This document shows positions 8,882-16,095 of a stretch of 53,858 nt of DNA, piece by piece. The translations under genes and the position numbers were made by a program. Within the stretch, counting starts at the first letter, position 1; every line of letters starts with the position of its first letter. The stretch spans positions 1 to 53,858 of the forward strand of contig NZ_QWKY01000019.1 of the NCBI RefSeq assembly GCF_003574035.1. The letters run 5' to 3'. The notes under the pieces are model-generated. The model was not told the DNA's origin. It saw only the letters and a list, made by a program, of their open reading frames with translations, and searched no databases. Origin of the DNA: Meiothermus hypogaeus. GTDB taxonomy: Bacteria; Deinococcota; Deinococci; Deinococcales; Thermaceae.

Positions 8882-9274
8882 ATGACATTAGCCGAACGTC
8901 TTCGCGAACTGCGCACCCAGCAGGGTTGGCGCCTGAAGGATTTGTCCGAAAAGAGCGGGCTTTCCGTGCCCTATCTGTCCGACCTCGAGCGGGGCCGCAC
9001 CAACCCCTCCCTCGACACCCTGCAAACCCTGGCCGGCTCCTACAACGTCACGGTCAACGACCTGCTGGCCCCGGTAGACTTCTACGGCGAGCGCACCGAA
9101 GCCTCGCTGCCCAGGGGCCTGGCCGAGCTGATTGCTGACCCCACCCTGGGGGCCGAAATCACCCCGGAGTGGCAGCGCACCCTGGCTCGCATCGAGCTGC
9201 GCGGCAAGCGCCCGGAGTCCAAGCGCGACTGGTACGAAATCTTCCTGCATCTGAAGCGGGTGCTGGAAGGGTAG
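8882..9274 (+). CDS. ddrO: DdrO-like XRE repressor of the radiation/desiccation response
   Basis: A 130-residue protein with an N-terminal XRE helix-turn-helix ([20 protein letters not shown], recognition part [19 protein letters not shown], residues 7-45) and a C-terminal dimerisation domain. From memory it matches Deinococcus DdrO along its whole length, including [31 protein letters not shown] and DWYEI. DdrO represses DNA-repair genes until the metallopeptidase IrrE cuts it. In D. deserti the cut falls between Leu106 and Arg107, and here L106-R107 occupy exactly that position. There is no Shine-Dalgarno sequence: the ATG lies 7 nt after TAACGT, so the transcript is probably leaderless. 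The frame is open to 8723 upstream, but only the 8882 start fits DdrO length. It is likely autoregulated. Confidence 0.88.
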   Translation: MTLAERLRELRTQQGWRLKDLSEKSGLSVPYLSDLERGRTNPSLDTLQTLAGSYNVTVNDLLAPVDFYGERTEASLPRGLAELIADPTLGAEITPEWQRTLARIELRGKRPESKRDWYEIFLHLKRVLEG

Positions 9275-9290
9275 CCGGGAACTAAAAGCC

Positions 9291-9328
9291 AAAAGCCTAT
9301 GGCATACAAACATGCCATAGGCTTTTTT
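9291..9328 (+). terminator. Intrinsic terminator after ddrO
   Basis: AAAAGCCTATGGCAT (9291-9305) pairs with ATGCCATAGGCTTTT (from 9312) around a 6-nt loop, and the stem ends in a run of six T. It lies 17 bp after the ddrO stop. This separates ddrO from the downstream effector-domain/irrE pair, which must therefore have its own promoter. Confidence 0.9.
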
Positions 9329-9401
9329 CTTGAACCGTCCATGGTCAAGTTTGCCAGGGATAAGCGCTGCTGAGTGCCAAGTCCTCAGTAAGATGATGGC
9401 T

Positions 9402-9866
9402 ATGGATAAGCCCGTTCGTACCCGCGAGTCTGGTTTCTTTGTTGCGGGCTACGAGGTTCGCACCAGCCTGGCCCTGGAGCAAAATCCCCAGACTGCTAAA
9501 ATCCCGGCTCTGTGGGAAAAAATCGAGCGCGGCGAGCTCGAGCTGCTGATACCCAAGCGCCTGGCCAAGGGTAAGCCCTTTGGGGTTTACTATAACTACG
9601 CCCCAGAGGGTTCATTCTCCGTGCTGCTGGGCTACCAGGTGATGGGGCAAGATGATGTTCCACCCGGCCTGAGCGGGCTAAACGTGCCGGGGGGCTGGTA
9701 TTTGATGTTTACTGCGCAAGGCGCCAGTCCAGCCCGGGTCGCACAGACCTGGCAACACATCCGGACCTATTTTGCGCAGTCCGGCGCACCCCAGAGGGCC
9801 TATACCTTCGATTACGAGGTGTACGAAAACAGCCAGCGGGTCTCGATTTTTGTGGCCGTTAGATAG
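9402..9866 (+). CDS. Effector-binding (GyrI/AraC C-terminal-like) domain protein upstream of irrE
   Basis: About 154 residues resembling the stand-alone effector-binding fold of GyrI and of the AraC/MerR ligand domains: VRTRESGFFVAGYEVRT at the start, IPALWEKI, PFGVYYNY, GYQVMGQDDVPPGL, VPGGWYLMFTAQG and YTFDYEVYE at the end. Such domains bind small, often aromatic or cationic ligands; in E. coli GyrI the fold inhibits gyrase. No DNA-binding domain is present. Starts at 9393, 9396 and 9402 are possible; 9402 is chosen because TAAGAT (9389-9394) lies 7 nt before it, as for leaderless genes here. It ends 14 bp before irrE and is probably co-transcribed with it. Confidence 0.7.
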   Translation: MDKPVRTRESGFFVAGYEVRTSLALEQNPQTAKIPALWEKIERGELELLIPKRLAKGKPFGVYYNYAPEGSFSVLLGYQVMGQDDVPPGLSGLNVPGGWYLMFTAQGASPARVAQTWQHIRTYFAQSGAPQRAYTFDYEVYENSQRVSIFVAVR

Positions 9867-9880
9867 CTTTGCCAAGGATT

Positions 9881-10600
9881 ATGAATCTAAGACCCAAGGT
9901 AATCGCACTGGCCCAGGGCTACCGCAAGGCCCATGCCCCCCTCACGCCCGAACGGCTGGCCGGGGGCATTGGGGCAAGCCTTTCTTATAGCAAGCTGCCG
10001 GAGGGCAAGTTTGGGGCGCTGGTGCCGGAACAAAATCATATTTTGGTTGATCAGGACTCCCCTCCCAAACGCCAGCGCTTTACCCTGGCCCACGAGGTGA
10101 TGCACGTGCTAATCCAGCAGGACGACGACCTGCTCTCCGACCTGCACGAGGCCTACGAGGGCCAAGAGCTGGAAAAGGAGCTCGAGGCCCTGTGCAACCT
10201 GGGGGCCGCCGAGATGCTCCTGCCCGGCGAGGTGGTGGACGCAGCCCTGGCCAAGAAGGGCCAGAGCCCCCGGCTCATACCCGAGCTGGCCGAGCTGCAC
10301 CAGGTCTCGGAAGAGGTGGTCATCATCGCCCTAGCCGAACGCGGCCCCACCCCTTCGATTGTGCTAATGGCCGGCAGCAAGCCGCTGCGGGTCTATTTCA
10401 GCGCCAAGCACCCCCGCATCCAGGGCCGAGTAAGCCGGGGCGCCGGTTTTCGCCGCAACGACCCCCTGGTAATAGCCTTCGAGACCGGCCTGCCGCAAAA
10501 AACCAAAACCGCCCTCCCCAACCACGCCGTGCTGTACAGCCTCGAGGCCTATCCCAAAGGCGGGCGGGTCTATGCGGTCTACAAGGAGTTGCAGAATTAG
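9881..10600 (+). CDS. irrE: IrrE/PprI-like zinc metallopeptidase (ImmA/IrrE family, COG2856)
   Basis: A 239-residue protein with the gluzincin motif HEVMH at residues 71-75 and a likely third zinc ligand at E111 (CNLGAAEMLLP). A helical segment (ELAELHQVSEEVVIIALAER) matching the central domain of IrrE follows. The C-terminal part of about 90 residues (IVLMAGSKPLRVYFS ... YAVYKELQN) would replace the GAF-like sensor domain and is shorter than in Deinococcus IrrE (281-328 aa in total). In Deinococcus the enzyme is activated by zinc and redox stress and cleaves DdrO. ATG 9881 is chosen over a TTG at 9869 because homology starts there. The presence of ddrO with a conserved cut site nearby supports a functional pair. 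A generic ImmA-type peptidase is the alternative. Confidence 0.8.
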   Translation: MNLRPKVIALAQGYRKAHAPLTPERLAGGIGASLSYSKLPEGKFGALVPEQNHILVDQDSPPKRQRFTLAHEVMHVLIQQDDDLLSDLHEAYEGQELEKELEALCNLGAAEMLLPGEVVDAALAKKGQSPRLIPELAELHQVSEEVVIIALAERGPTPSIVLMAGSKPLRVYFSAKHPRIQGRVSRGAGFRRNDPLVIAFETGLPQKTKTALPNHAVLYSLEAYPKGGRVYAVYKELQN

Positions 10601-10695
10601 GCCGGGCTCGAGGTCTCCCGTTCCCTGGCCTTTGGCCTATGTTAACCTTCAGCACCTTTTCTTCGTGGATGCCCGCGTAGCCTGGAGGTCGCTGT

Positions 10696-11109
10696 ATGGA
10701 GCCCAAATACCCCATTCCCACAGTTGGGGCCCTGGTCAAGGGGCCTTCGGGCCGGGTGCTTATCGTCAAGACCCCTAAGTGGCAGGGTTTGTGGGGGGTA
10801 CCGGGGGGCAAGATTGAGTGGGGAGAGCCTCTCGAGGCCGCTTTGCAAAGGGAGTTCCGCGAGGAGGTGGGCCTCGAGCTTATCCGCATCCGCTACGCCT
10901 TGTTGCTGGAAGGGGTGTTCGACCCGCAGTTTTACAAGCCCATGCACTTTCTGTTCATCAACTACTTCGCCGAAAGCCTTGCTGAAACCATAGAACCCAA
11001 TGAGGAAATCCTCGAGTGGGCCTGGGTGACCCCAGAAGAAGCCCTGGGGTACCCCCTGAACAACATCACCCGCACCCTGATTGAGAGGTACCTTCAGGGG
11101 GAAGCATGA
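10696..11109 (+). CDS. Nudix hydrolase
   Basis: 137 residues with a complete Nudix box, GGKIEWGEPLEAALQREF followed by REEVGLEL (G-x5-E-x7-REUXEEXGU pattern, about residues 40-62). These enzymes hydrolyse nucleoside diphosphates linked to another group, using Mg2+ held by the box glutamates. The subgroup looks like MutT/ADP-ribose or NADH-type small pyrophosphatases, but the substrate cannot be read from the sequence. GGAGGTCGCTGT precedes the ATG. Its stop overlaps the start of the next gene (ATGA), so the two are co-translated. Confidence 0.9.
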   Translation: MEPKYPIPTVGALVKGPSGRVLIVKTPKWQGLWGVPGGKIEWGEPLEAALQREFREEVGLELIRIRYALLLEGVFDPQFYKPMHFLFINYFAESLAETIEPNEEILEWAWVTPEEALGYPLNNITRTLIERYLQGEA

Positions 11110-11819
11110 GCAAGGTCGCCCTGGTAACGGGCTCGGCCAAAGGCATCGGGCGGGCTATCTTGCTTGCGCTGGCAGAAAAGGGCTTTGATGTGGCCGTTCA
11201 CTATCGCAGCAGCGAGAGCGAAGCCGAGCAAACCCGCCAGGAGGCCCTGAAGCGAGGGGTGCAGGCCATCAAGGTAGCGGCGGATGTCACCCAGGTGCAG
11301 GAAGCAGAGCGCCTGATTCATAGCGTGTCCGAACAACTCGGCGGATTGCAGGTGCTCGTCAACAACGTGGGGAATTACCTCAAAAAACCCATTGAAACGT
11401 TGAGCCCCGAAGAGTGGCACGCCATGCTGGACTCCAACCTCAACGCACCTTTTTACCTGACCCAGGCGGCTCTCCCCTACCTGTGCAAATCCGGCTACGG
11501 GCGGGTGGTCAATATCAGCTTCGCGGGCGCACAAAACCTGCTGGCCCGACCGGATATCACCCCCTACGTGATTGCTAAAACCGGCCTCATCATCTACAGC
11601 AAGTCGCTGGCCCAGCGCCTGGCCGCTCTGGGGGTAACGGTAAACGTGGTCTCACCGGGGGTGGCTGAGAACTCCGTCTCCAAACCGCTAAAGGACATCC
11701 CCATGGGCCGCCTGGCCGAGCTCGAGGAGCTGGCTCGTGCAGTCTTGTTCTTTGTGGACGAGGCCAATGGCTATCTGACCGGACAGGTCATGGAGGTTGC
11801 CGGCGGATGGAATCTTTAG
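11106..11819 (+). CDS. Short-chain dehydrogenase/reductase (FabG-like)
   Basis: A 237-residue SDR with the cofactor motif TGSAKGIGRAI (TGxxxGIG), the NNVGNYL structural motif, and a region where the catalytic residues would be Ser-(x)n-Tyr-x-x-x-Lys: VNISFAGAQNLL ... YVIAKTGLI. The Tyr-x-x-x-Lys triad is present as YVIAK, and the serine is the one in NISF. NAD(P)H-dependent reduction of a carbonyl is expected. Its overlap with the Nudix gene suggests a joint role, perhaps in pterin or nucleotide metabolism given folE2 downstream, but that is only context. Confidence 0.88.
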   Translation: MSKVALVTGSAKGIGRAILLALAEKGFDVAVHYRSSESEAEQTRQEALKRGVQAIKVAADVTQVQEAERLIHSVSEQLGGLQVLVNNVGNYLKKPIETLSPEEWHAMLDSNLNAPFYLTQAALPYLCKSGYGRVVNISFAGAQNLLARPDITPYVIAKTGLIIYSKSLAQRLAALGVTVNVVSPGVAENSVSKPLKDIPMGRLAELEELARAVLFFVDEANGYLTGQVMEVAGGWNL

Positions 11820-11896
11820 GGCTTGCTGCACCTGAAAACCAGGGCAGGGTTTTGCGCGGCAGTCATGGCCGCATATGCGTTTGAGAAAAACTAGTG

Positions 11897-11924
11897 TTCA
11901 GGTTACGTTTAGTTTTTGTATAAG
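11897..11924 (+). promoter_or_regulatory. Putative promoter of folE2
   Basis: TTCAGG (11897-11902), a 16-bp spacer and TATAAG (11919-11924) form the only plausible sigma-A-type promoter in the spacer. A start near 11931 would give a leader of about 140 nt before the folE2 start codon. Confidence 0.4.
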
Positions 11925-11930
11925 ATGGCA

Positions 11931-12071
11931 TCCTGTATCAGGGCAGCTACAGACTGCCCATGGGGCCTGAACCAAGCGCAAGGGAGGTGGTTCAGCCCCC
12001 ACTTACCAGGCTCCCTTGGCATTGATGAGCCGTCAGACTGCTCGAGGTTGCTGGCGGAAAAGGAGTCCCCC
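11931..12071 (+). ncRNA. Structured 5' leader of folE2 with possible pseudoknot (candidate riboswitch)
   Basis: The leader can form three helices in sequence. First, GGGCAG (11941-11946) pairs with CTGCCC (11954-11959) around a 7-nt loop. Second, GGGG-C-CTGAACC (11962-11973) pairs with GGTTCAG-CCCC (11989-11999) with one bulged C and a 15-nt loop. Third, CCGTCAG (12030-12036) pairs with CTGGCGG (12051-12057). The loop of the second helix contains CAAGGGAG (11979-11986), an exact 8-nt complement of CTCCCTTG (12011-12018) downstream, which would make an H-type pseudoknot. The Shine-Dalgarno sequence AAGGAG follows the third helix directly. It does not match a riboswitch class I know. The pairing is seen in the sequence; regulation is inferred. 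Confidence 0.45.
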
Positions 12072-13103
12072 TTGCTTAGCTACGACAACAAGCAAATCCT
12101 CGATCTACCCCTTCCCAAACTGGACAAAAACGGCGGCAAAAAAGCCTATCTCTTCCGTAACACCGACGGTGCGGAGCCCATCATTTCCCGTTACTACGAC
12201 CACCACTTCCAACCCGACGATGCCTACAAAGCCAGCCTGCCCGACATGACCGAGACCGTGGACTCGGTCGAGGGGGCCAATGTGGCCATCCAGCAGGTCG
12301 GTATTTCGGGCTTCAAGCTGCCGCTCAAGTTTGCCACGCCACGGGGCGAAGCCCTGACCCTCGAGGCCCGCGTGACCGGCACGGTCTCCCTCCAGGCCGA
12401 CCTCAAGGGCATCAACATGAGCCGGATTATTCGTACCTTTTACAGCCGTAAAGAGGAGGTCTTCAGCCTCGACACCTTGGCCCAGGTAGTGCAGGACTAC
12501 CGACGCGACCTGGATAGCCTGAGCGCGCGGGTCAAGGTGGCCTTTAGCTACCCCATGCTGGTTTCTGCCCTTCGCTCTGGGCTGGAAGGCTATCAGTACT
12601 ACAGCGGTAGCTACGAAGCCCTGGTCGAAGAAAACGGCACCATTCGGCGCTTTGTGGAGCTCGACTTTGTCTATTCCTCGGCCTGCCCCTGCTCCGCCGA
12701 GCTGGCCGAACACGCCCGCGACAACCGGGGGGCCTATGCCATTCCCCACAGCCAGCGCTCCAAGGCCCGCATCAAGGTGGAAGTGGCCCCCGATACCTCG
12801 CTGCACCTGGAAGACCTGATCCAGCACGCTCGCGAGGCCCTCAAGACCGAGACCCAGGTCATGGTGAAGCGAGAAGACGAACAGGCCTTCGCCGAGCTAA
12901 ACGGGGCTTACGTGAAGTTTGTGGAGGATGCTGCCCGGCTGGTCTACGAGCAACTCATAGCCGATCCACGCATTCTAGACTTCCAGGTGGCTTGCTCGCA
13001 CCAGGAAAGCCTCCATTCCCACGACGCCGTCTCGGTAATCGCCCGGGGTGTACCCGGCGGATTCCGCGCCGATTTCAACGACTTCAGCACCCTTCTGTGT
13101 TAG
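12072..13103 (+). CDS. folE2: GTP cyclohydrolase FolE2 (type IB)
   Basis: 343 residues. It converts GTP to 7,8-dihydroneopterin triphosphate, the entry to folate and queuosine/7-deazapurine synthesis. Family marks include [35 protein letters not shown], the metal/active-site region [25 protein letters not shown], and [15 protein letters not shown] near the C terminus. FolE2 enzymes can use metals other than zinc and often replace FolE when zinc is scarce. The frame is open further upstream, but AAGGAG sits 6 nt before the TTG at 12072, which I take as the start. The N-terminal 75 residues before MTETVDS make it slightly longer than the roughly 300-aa norm. Confidence 0.93.
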   Translation: MLSYDNKQILDLPLPKLDKNGGKKAYLFRNTDGAEPIISRYYDHHFQPDDAYKASLPDMTETVDSVEGANVAIQQVGISGFKLPLKFATPRGEALTLEARVTGTVSLQADLKGINMSRIIRTFYSRKEEVFSLDTLAQVVQDYRRDLDSLSARVKVAFSYPMLVSALRSGLEGYQYYSGSYEALVEENGTIRRFVELDFVYSSACPCSAELAEHARDNRGAYAIPHSQRSKARIKVEVAPDTSLHLEDLIQHAREALKTETQVMVKREDEQAFAELNGAYVKFVEDAARLVYEQLIADPRILDFQVACSHQESLHSHDAVSVIARGVPGGFRADFNDFSTLLC

Positions 13104-13533
13104 AAGAAAAGTGGTGTGGGGGCAATAATCCCTCGGTTCTCGCCTTTCCCTGCCAAGACGACGGGGATACATGGACGCCCCACGTCCGAAAGAGCACATC
13201 GCCTGGTGAGCGGCAGATGTGAGCTATAACCCTCTTGGGGACAGCGTTCCCCATGCACCTTGAAATCTGGAGTAGGGAGTTCCAAGCGCCGCGCCGTAGC
13301 GCGGCGCGGTCCGATGGGTAAAACTCCAAACGAACACCTGTGGCATTCGCCCCGCCAAGGCGGCTCGGAAAGCATTGCGCTCGCCTACCGATACGGCGGC
13401 GCTTCTTTCACCACGAAGCGGGGTGTCAAGGTTATTTCTGGGCTCGGATGGAGCCTTCGGGGATGGGCACTGTACAAACAGTTCCATGATGCCCGAGAAG
13501 CCTTGGACTTCAGCCCGAGGAGTCGTCACAGGG
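13104..13533 (+). mobile_element. Relic of an IS200/IS605-type element: right end with omega-RNA-like palindromes, no transposase
   Basis: This 430-bp stretch has no credible gene. It ends with CCTTGG (13501-13506), loop ACTTCAGC, CCGAGG (13515-13520) and then AGTCGTCAC, the shape and wording of IS605/TnpB-type right ends (typically ...CTTCAGCCC.GAGGAGTGGTCAC). Upstream are other palindromes: GCCGCGC-CGTA-GCGCGGC near 13289-13306 and GGGGA/TCCCC near 13238-13252. These would fit the 3' scaffold that precedes such ends and becomes the TnpB guide RNA. No tnpA or tnpB reading frame remains. The sufU stop codon lies 5 bp beyond the presumed tip. The family assignment is from remembered consensus. 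Confidence 0.45.
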
Positions 13534-13983
13534 CTACTCCCTTACTTCGCGTGGCAACGCACCTGCCCGGGAGGCCGCTTGTTCCAGGGCGTTCCAGGCT
13601 AAGGTCGCACACTTGACCCGGGCCGCCAGTTTGTGTACCCCGGACAGTGCCGCCAGATCGCCCAGTTCTGGCGTAGGGGCCGCGCCATCGACGACCATGG
13701 CCTTAAACTGCTGTTCCAGGGCCAGCGCCTCGAGCCAGGATTTACCCTTGACCAGATCGGTCATGAGCGAGGCCGAGGCCTGGGAGATGGCACAGCCCTG
13801 TCCGCGAAAGCGCAGGTCTGCGATGCGCTCCCCGTCGGTCAAAACCATTAGTTCAATCTGGTCGCCGCAGGAGGGGTTGTCGCCCATCACCCGCACATTG
13901 GCCGAGTCTAAGGGGCCATAGTTGTGGGGCGATTTGTAGTGGCGCAGGATAATCTCTTTGTACAGCTCCTCCAGAAGGCTCAT
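13534..13983 (-). CDS. sufU: SufU-like Fe-S cluster assembly/zinc-dependent sulfur acceptor protein
   Basis: 149 residues of the NifU-N/IscU fold. The three conserved cysteines appear in NPSCGD, RGQGCAISQAS and ARVKCATLAW, with the SufU-type insertion between the second and third (about 18-20 residues more than IscU). SufU receives persulfide sulfur from the cysteine desulfurase SufS for Fe-S cluster assembly. The start at 13983 is favoured by TACAAT (13996 down to 13991) lying 7 nt upstream without a Shine-Dalgarno sequence, suggesting a leaderless mRNA; an ATG 9 nt further upstream is in frame. sufS lies 2.1 kb away on the same strand, separated by an ABC transporter on the opposite strand and a MITE. 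Confidence 0.88.
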   Translation of the reverse strand: MSLLEELYKEIILRHYKSPHNYGPLDSANVRVMGDNPSCGDQIELMVLTDGERIADLRFRGQGCAISQASASLMTDLVKGKSWLEALALEQQFKAMVVDGAAPTPELGDLAALSGVHKLAARVKCATLAWNALEQAASRAGALPREVRE

Positions 13984-14042
13984 AAGCACCATTGTAAGAC
14001 GGTTGAACGGGGCATTAAGACCCAGCCCACAATGCCAGCCCT

Positions 14043-15854
14043 ATGGCTGCATCAGACTATCAGCCAGACATGCGACCTGCATTACAAACATCTTCATCGG
14101 CCTCGAGGCGCGATTTCCGCCAGCTTGGCCGCCTATTGGGCTACACCCGCCCCTACCGCCTGGGCCTGCTGCTGGCTGGCCTGTCGAGCCTCATCTCCAC
14201 CGGTTTTTTTCTGGCCTTCCCGCAGCTGGTCAGCCGGATGCTGGACGCCTCGATTTTCCAGCAGGGCAACCTGGCCCAGATTGACCGCTACACCCTGCTG
14301 CTGGTGATGGTTTTTGCCGGCCAGGCCCTATTCTCTGGCTTACAAAACTACCTTTTTGCTCGCTCGGGCGAGGGGGTAGTGGCCGACCTGCGCCGCCACC
14401 TGTTTAGCCATCTGCTAAGCCTCTCACCGCGTTTTTTCGAGAACCACAAAACCGGCGACATCACCAGCCGCTTGACCTCGGACGTGGCCACGGTGCAGGG
14501 CGTGGTCTCCAACGCCCTGGTTCAGCTTTTCACCACCCCGCTGATGTTTGCCGCCACCTTGAGCATATTGTTCTGGACCAACTGGAAGCTCTCGAGCTTT
14601 ATCCTGGCGGTAGTTCCCCTGGTCATTCTGGTGGCCATCGTACTGGGGCGCATCATCCGGCGGCTCAGCAAGGCCTTCCAGGACAAAGTAGCCGAGGCCA
14701 ACGCCCGCGCCGAGGAGTCCATTAGCGGCATCCGGGTCGTGCAGTCGTTTACCGCTGAGAAGCTCGAGGCCGAGCGCTACAGCCAGCTCATCGGCGAGTC
14801 GTACCGCACCGCCCTACGGCGGGCGTTAGTTTCTTCCGGCCTCAGCGGGGTAGTATTTTTTACCATTTTCAGCGCGCTGGGCCTCATCTTCTGGTACGGC
14901 GGACGGCTGGTCTCGCTGGGCGAAATTACCCCGGGGCAGCTGGTCTCCTTCATTCTGTATGCCTTTAACGTGGCGGCCAGCGTGGGTACCCTGGCGGGCA
15001 TCTGGAGCCAGGTACAAAGCGCCCTGGGGGCCAGCAGCCGAATTTTCGAGCTACTGGATACCCCGCCCGACCTGAAAGAACCCGAAAACCCCATTCCCCT
15101 AACCGCGGTGCGGGGCGAGGTGCGGCTGGAGAACGTGCACTTTGCCTACGACGACCGAGGCAAGGTCTTGCGCGGGGTCAGCCTGACTGCTCCCCCAGGC
15201 CAGGTGGTGGCCCTGGTAGGCCCCAGCGGAGCCGGTAAAAGCAGCCTGATTGCCCTGATCCCGCGCTTTTACGATGTGACCGAGGGCCGCATTACCCTGG
15301 ACGGAGTGGACATCCGCCAGCTACGGCTTCAGGACTTGCGCCGGCACATTGCGCTGGTGCCCCAGGAAACCCTGCTCTTTTCAGGTTCCATCGAGGACAA
15401 CATCCGCTACGGCAACCCCCAGGCCAGCCAGGCCGAGGTCATCGAAGCCGCCAAAGCCGCCAATGCCCACACTTTTATCCAGGAATTCCCCCAGGGCTAC
15501 CAAACCCTGGTGGGCGAGCGCGGGGTCAAACTTTCGGGCGGACAGCGCCAGCGTATCGCCATTGCCCGGGCCTTGCTGAAAAACCCCCGCATCTTGATTC
15601 TGGACGAGGCCACCAGCTCGCTCGACTCGGAGTCCGAGGCCCTGGTGCAAGAAGCCCTGGACAAGCTTATGCAGGGCCGCACCACTTTTGTGATTGCACA
15701 CCGCCTTTCTACCGTGCGCAATGCCGACCGGATTGTAGTACTGGACAAAGGTCAGGTGGTGCAGCAGGGCACCCACGAAGAGTTGCTGGCCCAGGGGGGG
15801 CTTTACAAAGACCTCTACGAGTTACAGTTCCGCGAGGAAGCGCCCATTGTTTGA
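14043..15854 (+). CDS. ABC-type multidrug/lipid exporter half-transporter (MsbA/BmrA-like)
   Basis: 603 residues with an N-terminal six-helix membrane domain (about 25-320) fused to an ATPase domain. The ATPase shows Walker A GPSGAGKSS, Q-loop VPQETLLF, signature LSGGQRQRIAIARAL, Walker B ILILDEATSSLD and the H-loop IAHRLST. It should work as a homodimer or heterodimer to export lipids, drugs or peptides. It is divergent from sufU, with 59 bp between the two starts. No clear Shine-Dalgarno sequence precedes the ATG. The stop codon TGA is one copy of the target duplication of the MITE that follows directly, so the element inserted at the very end of the gene without changing the protein. Confidence 0.9.
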   Translation: MAASDYQPDMRPALQTSSSASRRDFRQLGRLLGYTRPYRLGLLLAGLSSLISTGFFLAFPQLVSRMLDASIFQQGNLAQIDRYTLLLVMVFAGQALFSGLQNYLFARSGEGVVADLRRHLFSHLLSLSPRFFENHKTGDITSRLTSDVATVQGVVSNALVQLFTTPLMFAATLSILFWTNWKLSSFILAVVPLVILVAIVLGRIIRRLSKAFQDKVAEANARAEESISGIRVVQSFTAEKLEAERYSQLIGESYRTALRRALVSSGLSGVVFFTIFSALGLIFWYGGRLVSLGEITPGQLVSFILYAFNVAASVGTLAGIWSQVQSALGASSRIFELLDTPPDLKEPENPIPLTAVRGEVRLENVHFAYDDRGKVLRGVSLTAPPGQVVALVGPSGAGKSSLIALIPRFYDVTEGRITLDGVDIRQLRLQDLRRHIALVPQETLLFSGSIEDNIRYGNPQASQAEVIEAAKAANAHTFIQEFPQGYQTLVGERGVKLSGGQRQRIAIARALLKNPRILILDEATSSLDSESEALVQEALDKLMQGRTTFVIAHRLSTVRNADRIVVLDKGQVVQQGTHEELLAQGGLYKDLYELQFREEAPIV

Positions 15855-16087
15855 TACCAGATTCGGTTGATTCGCTACTGTTCGGTAACGAATCAACCCG
15901 AGCGAAGTTATCCGCGTAGCGGAGGGCGATACCGCCCCTTGGAAGTTATCCGCGTAGCGGAGGGCGATACCGCCCCTTGGAAAACGAGACGCTTTTTCGC
16001 CGACCGTTCGGGAGGGGTGTGCTCCAGGATTCAAAAAGATAACCTAATGGGTTTTTGGTTTTGTGAACTGTCTTCTTGAATCCGGTA
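15855..16087 (+). mobile_element. MITE copy 2 (233 bp, long form with internal tandem duplication)
   Basis: Ends TACCAGATTC and GAATCCGGTA, flanked by TGA on both sides (15852-15854, 16088-16090). The first hairpin reads GGTTGATTCG...CGAATCAACC, differing from copy 1 on both arms in a compensating way. The extra length comes from an internal segment holding TATCCGCGTAGCGGAGG-type sequence, present twice in tandem (unit about 39 bp) between roughly 15904 and 15982. It fills the space between two convergent genes, where its hairpins could also end transcription from both sides. Confidence 0.85.
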
Positions 16088-16095
16088 TGAATCCC

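Noticed and set aside
11941-11959. First hairpin of the folE2 leader as a preQ1-I riboswitch
   Set aside because: The loop has some resemblance, but the A-rich tail needed for the preQ1 pseudoknot is missing.
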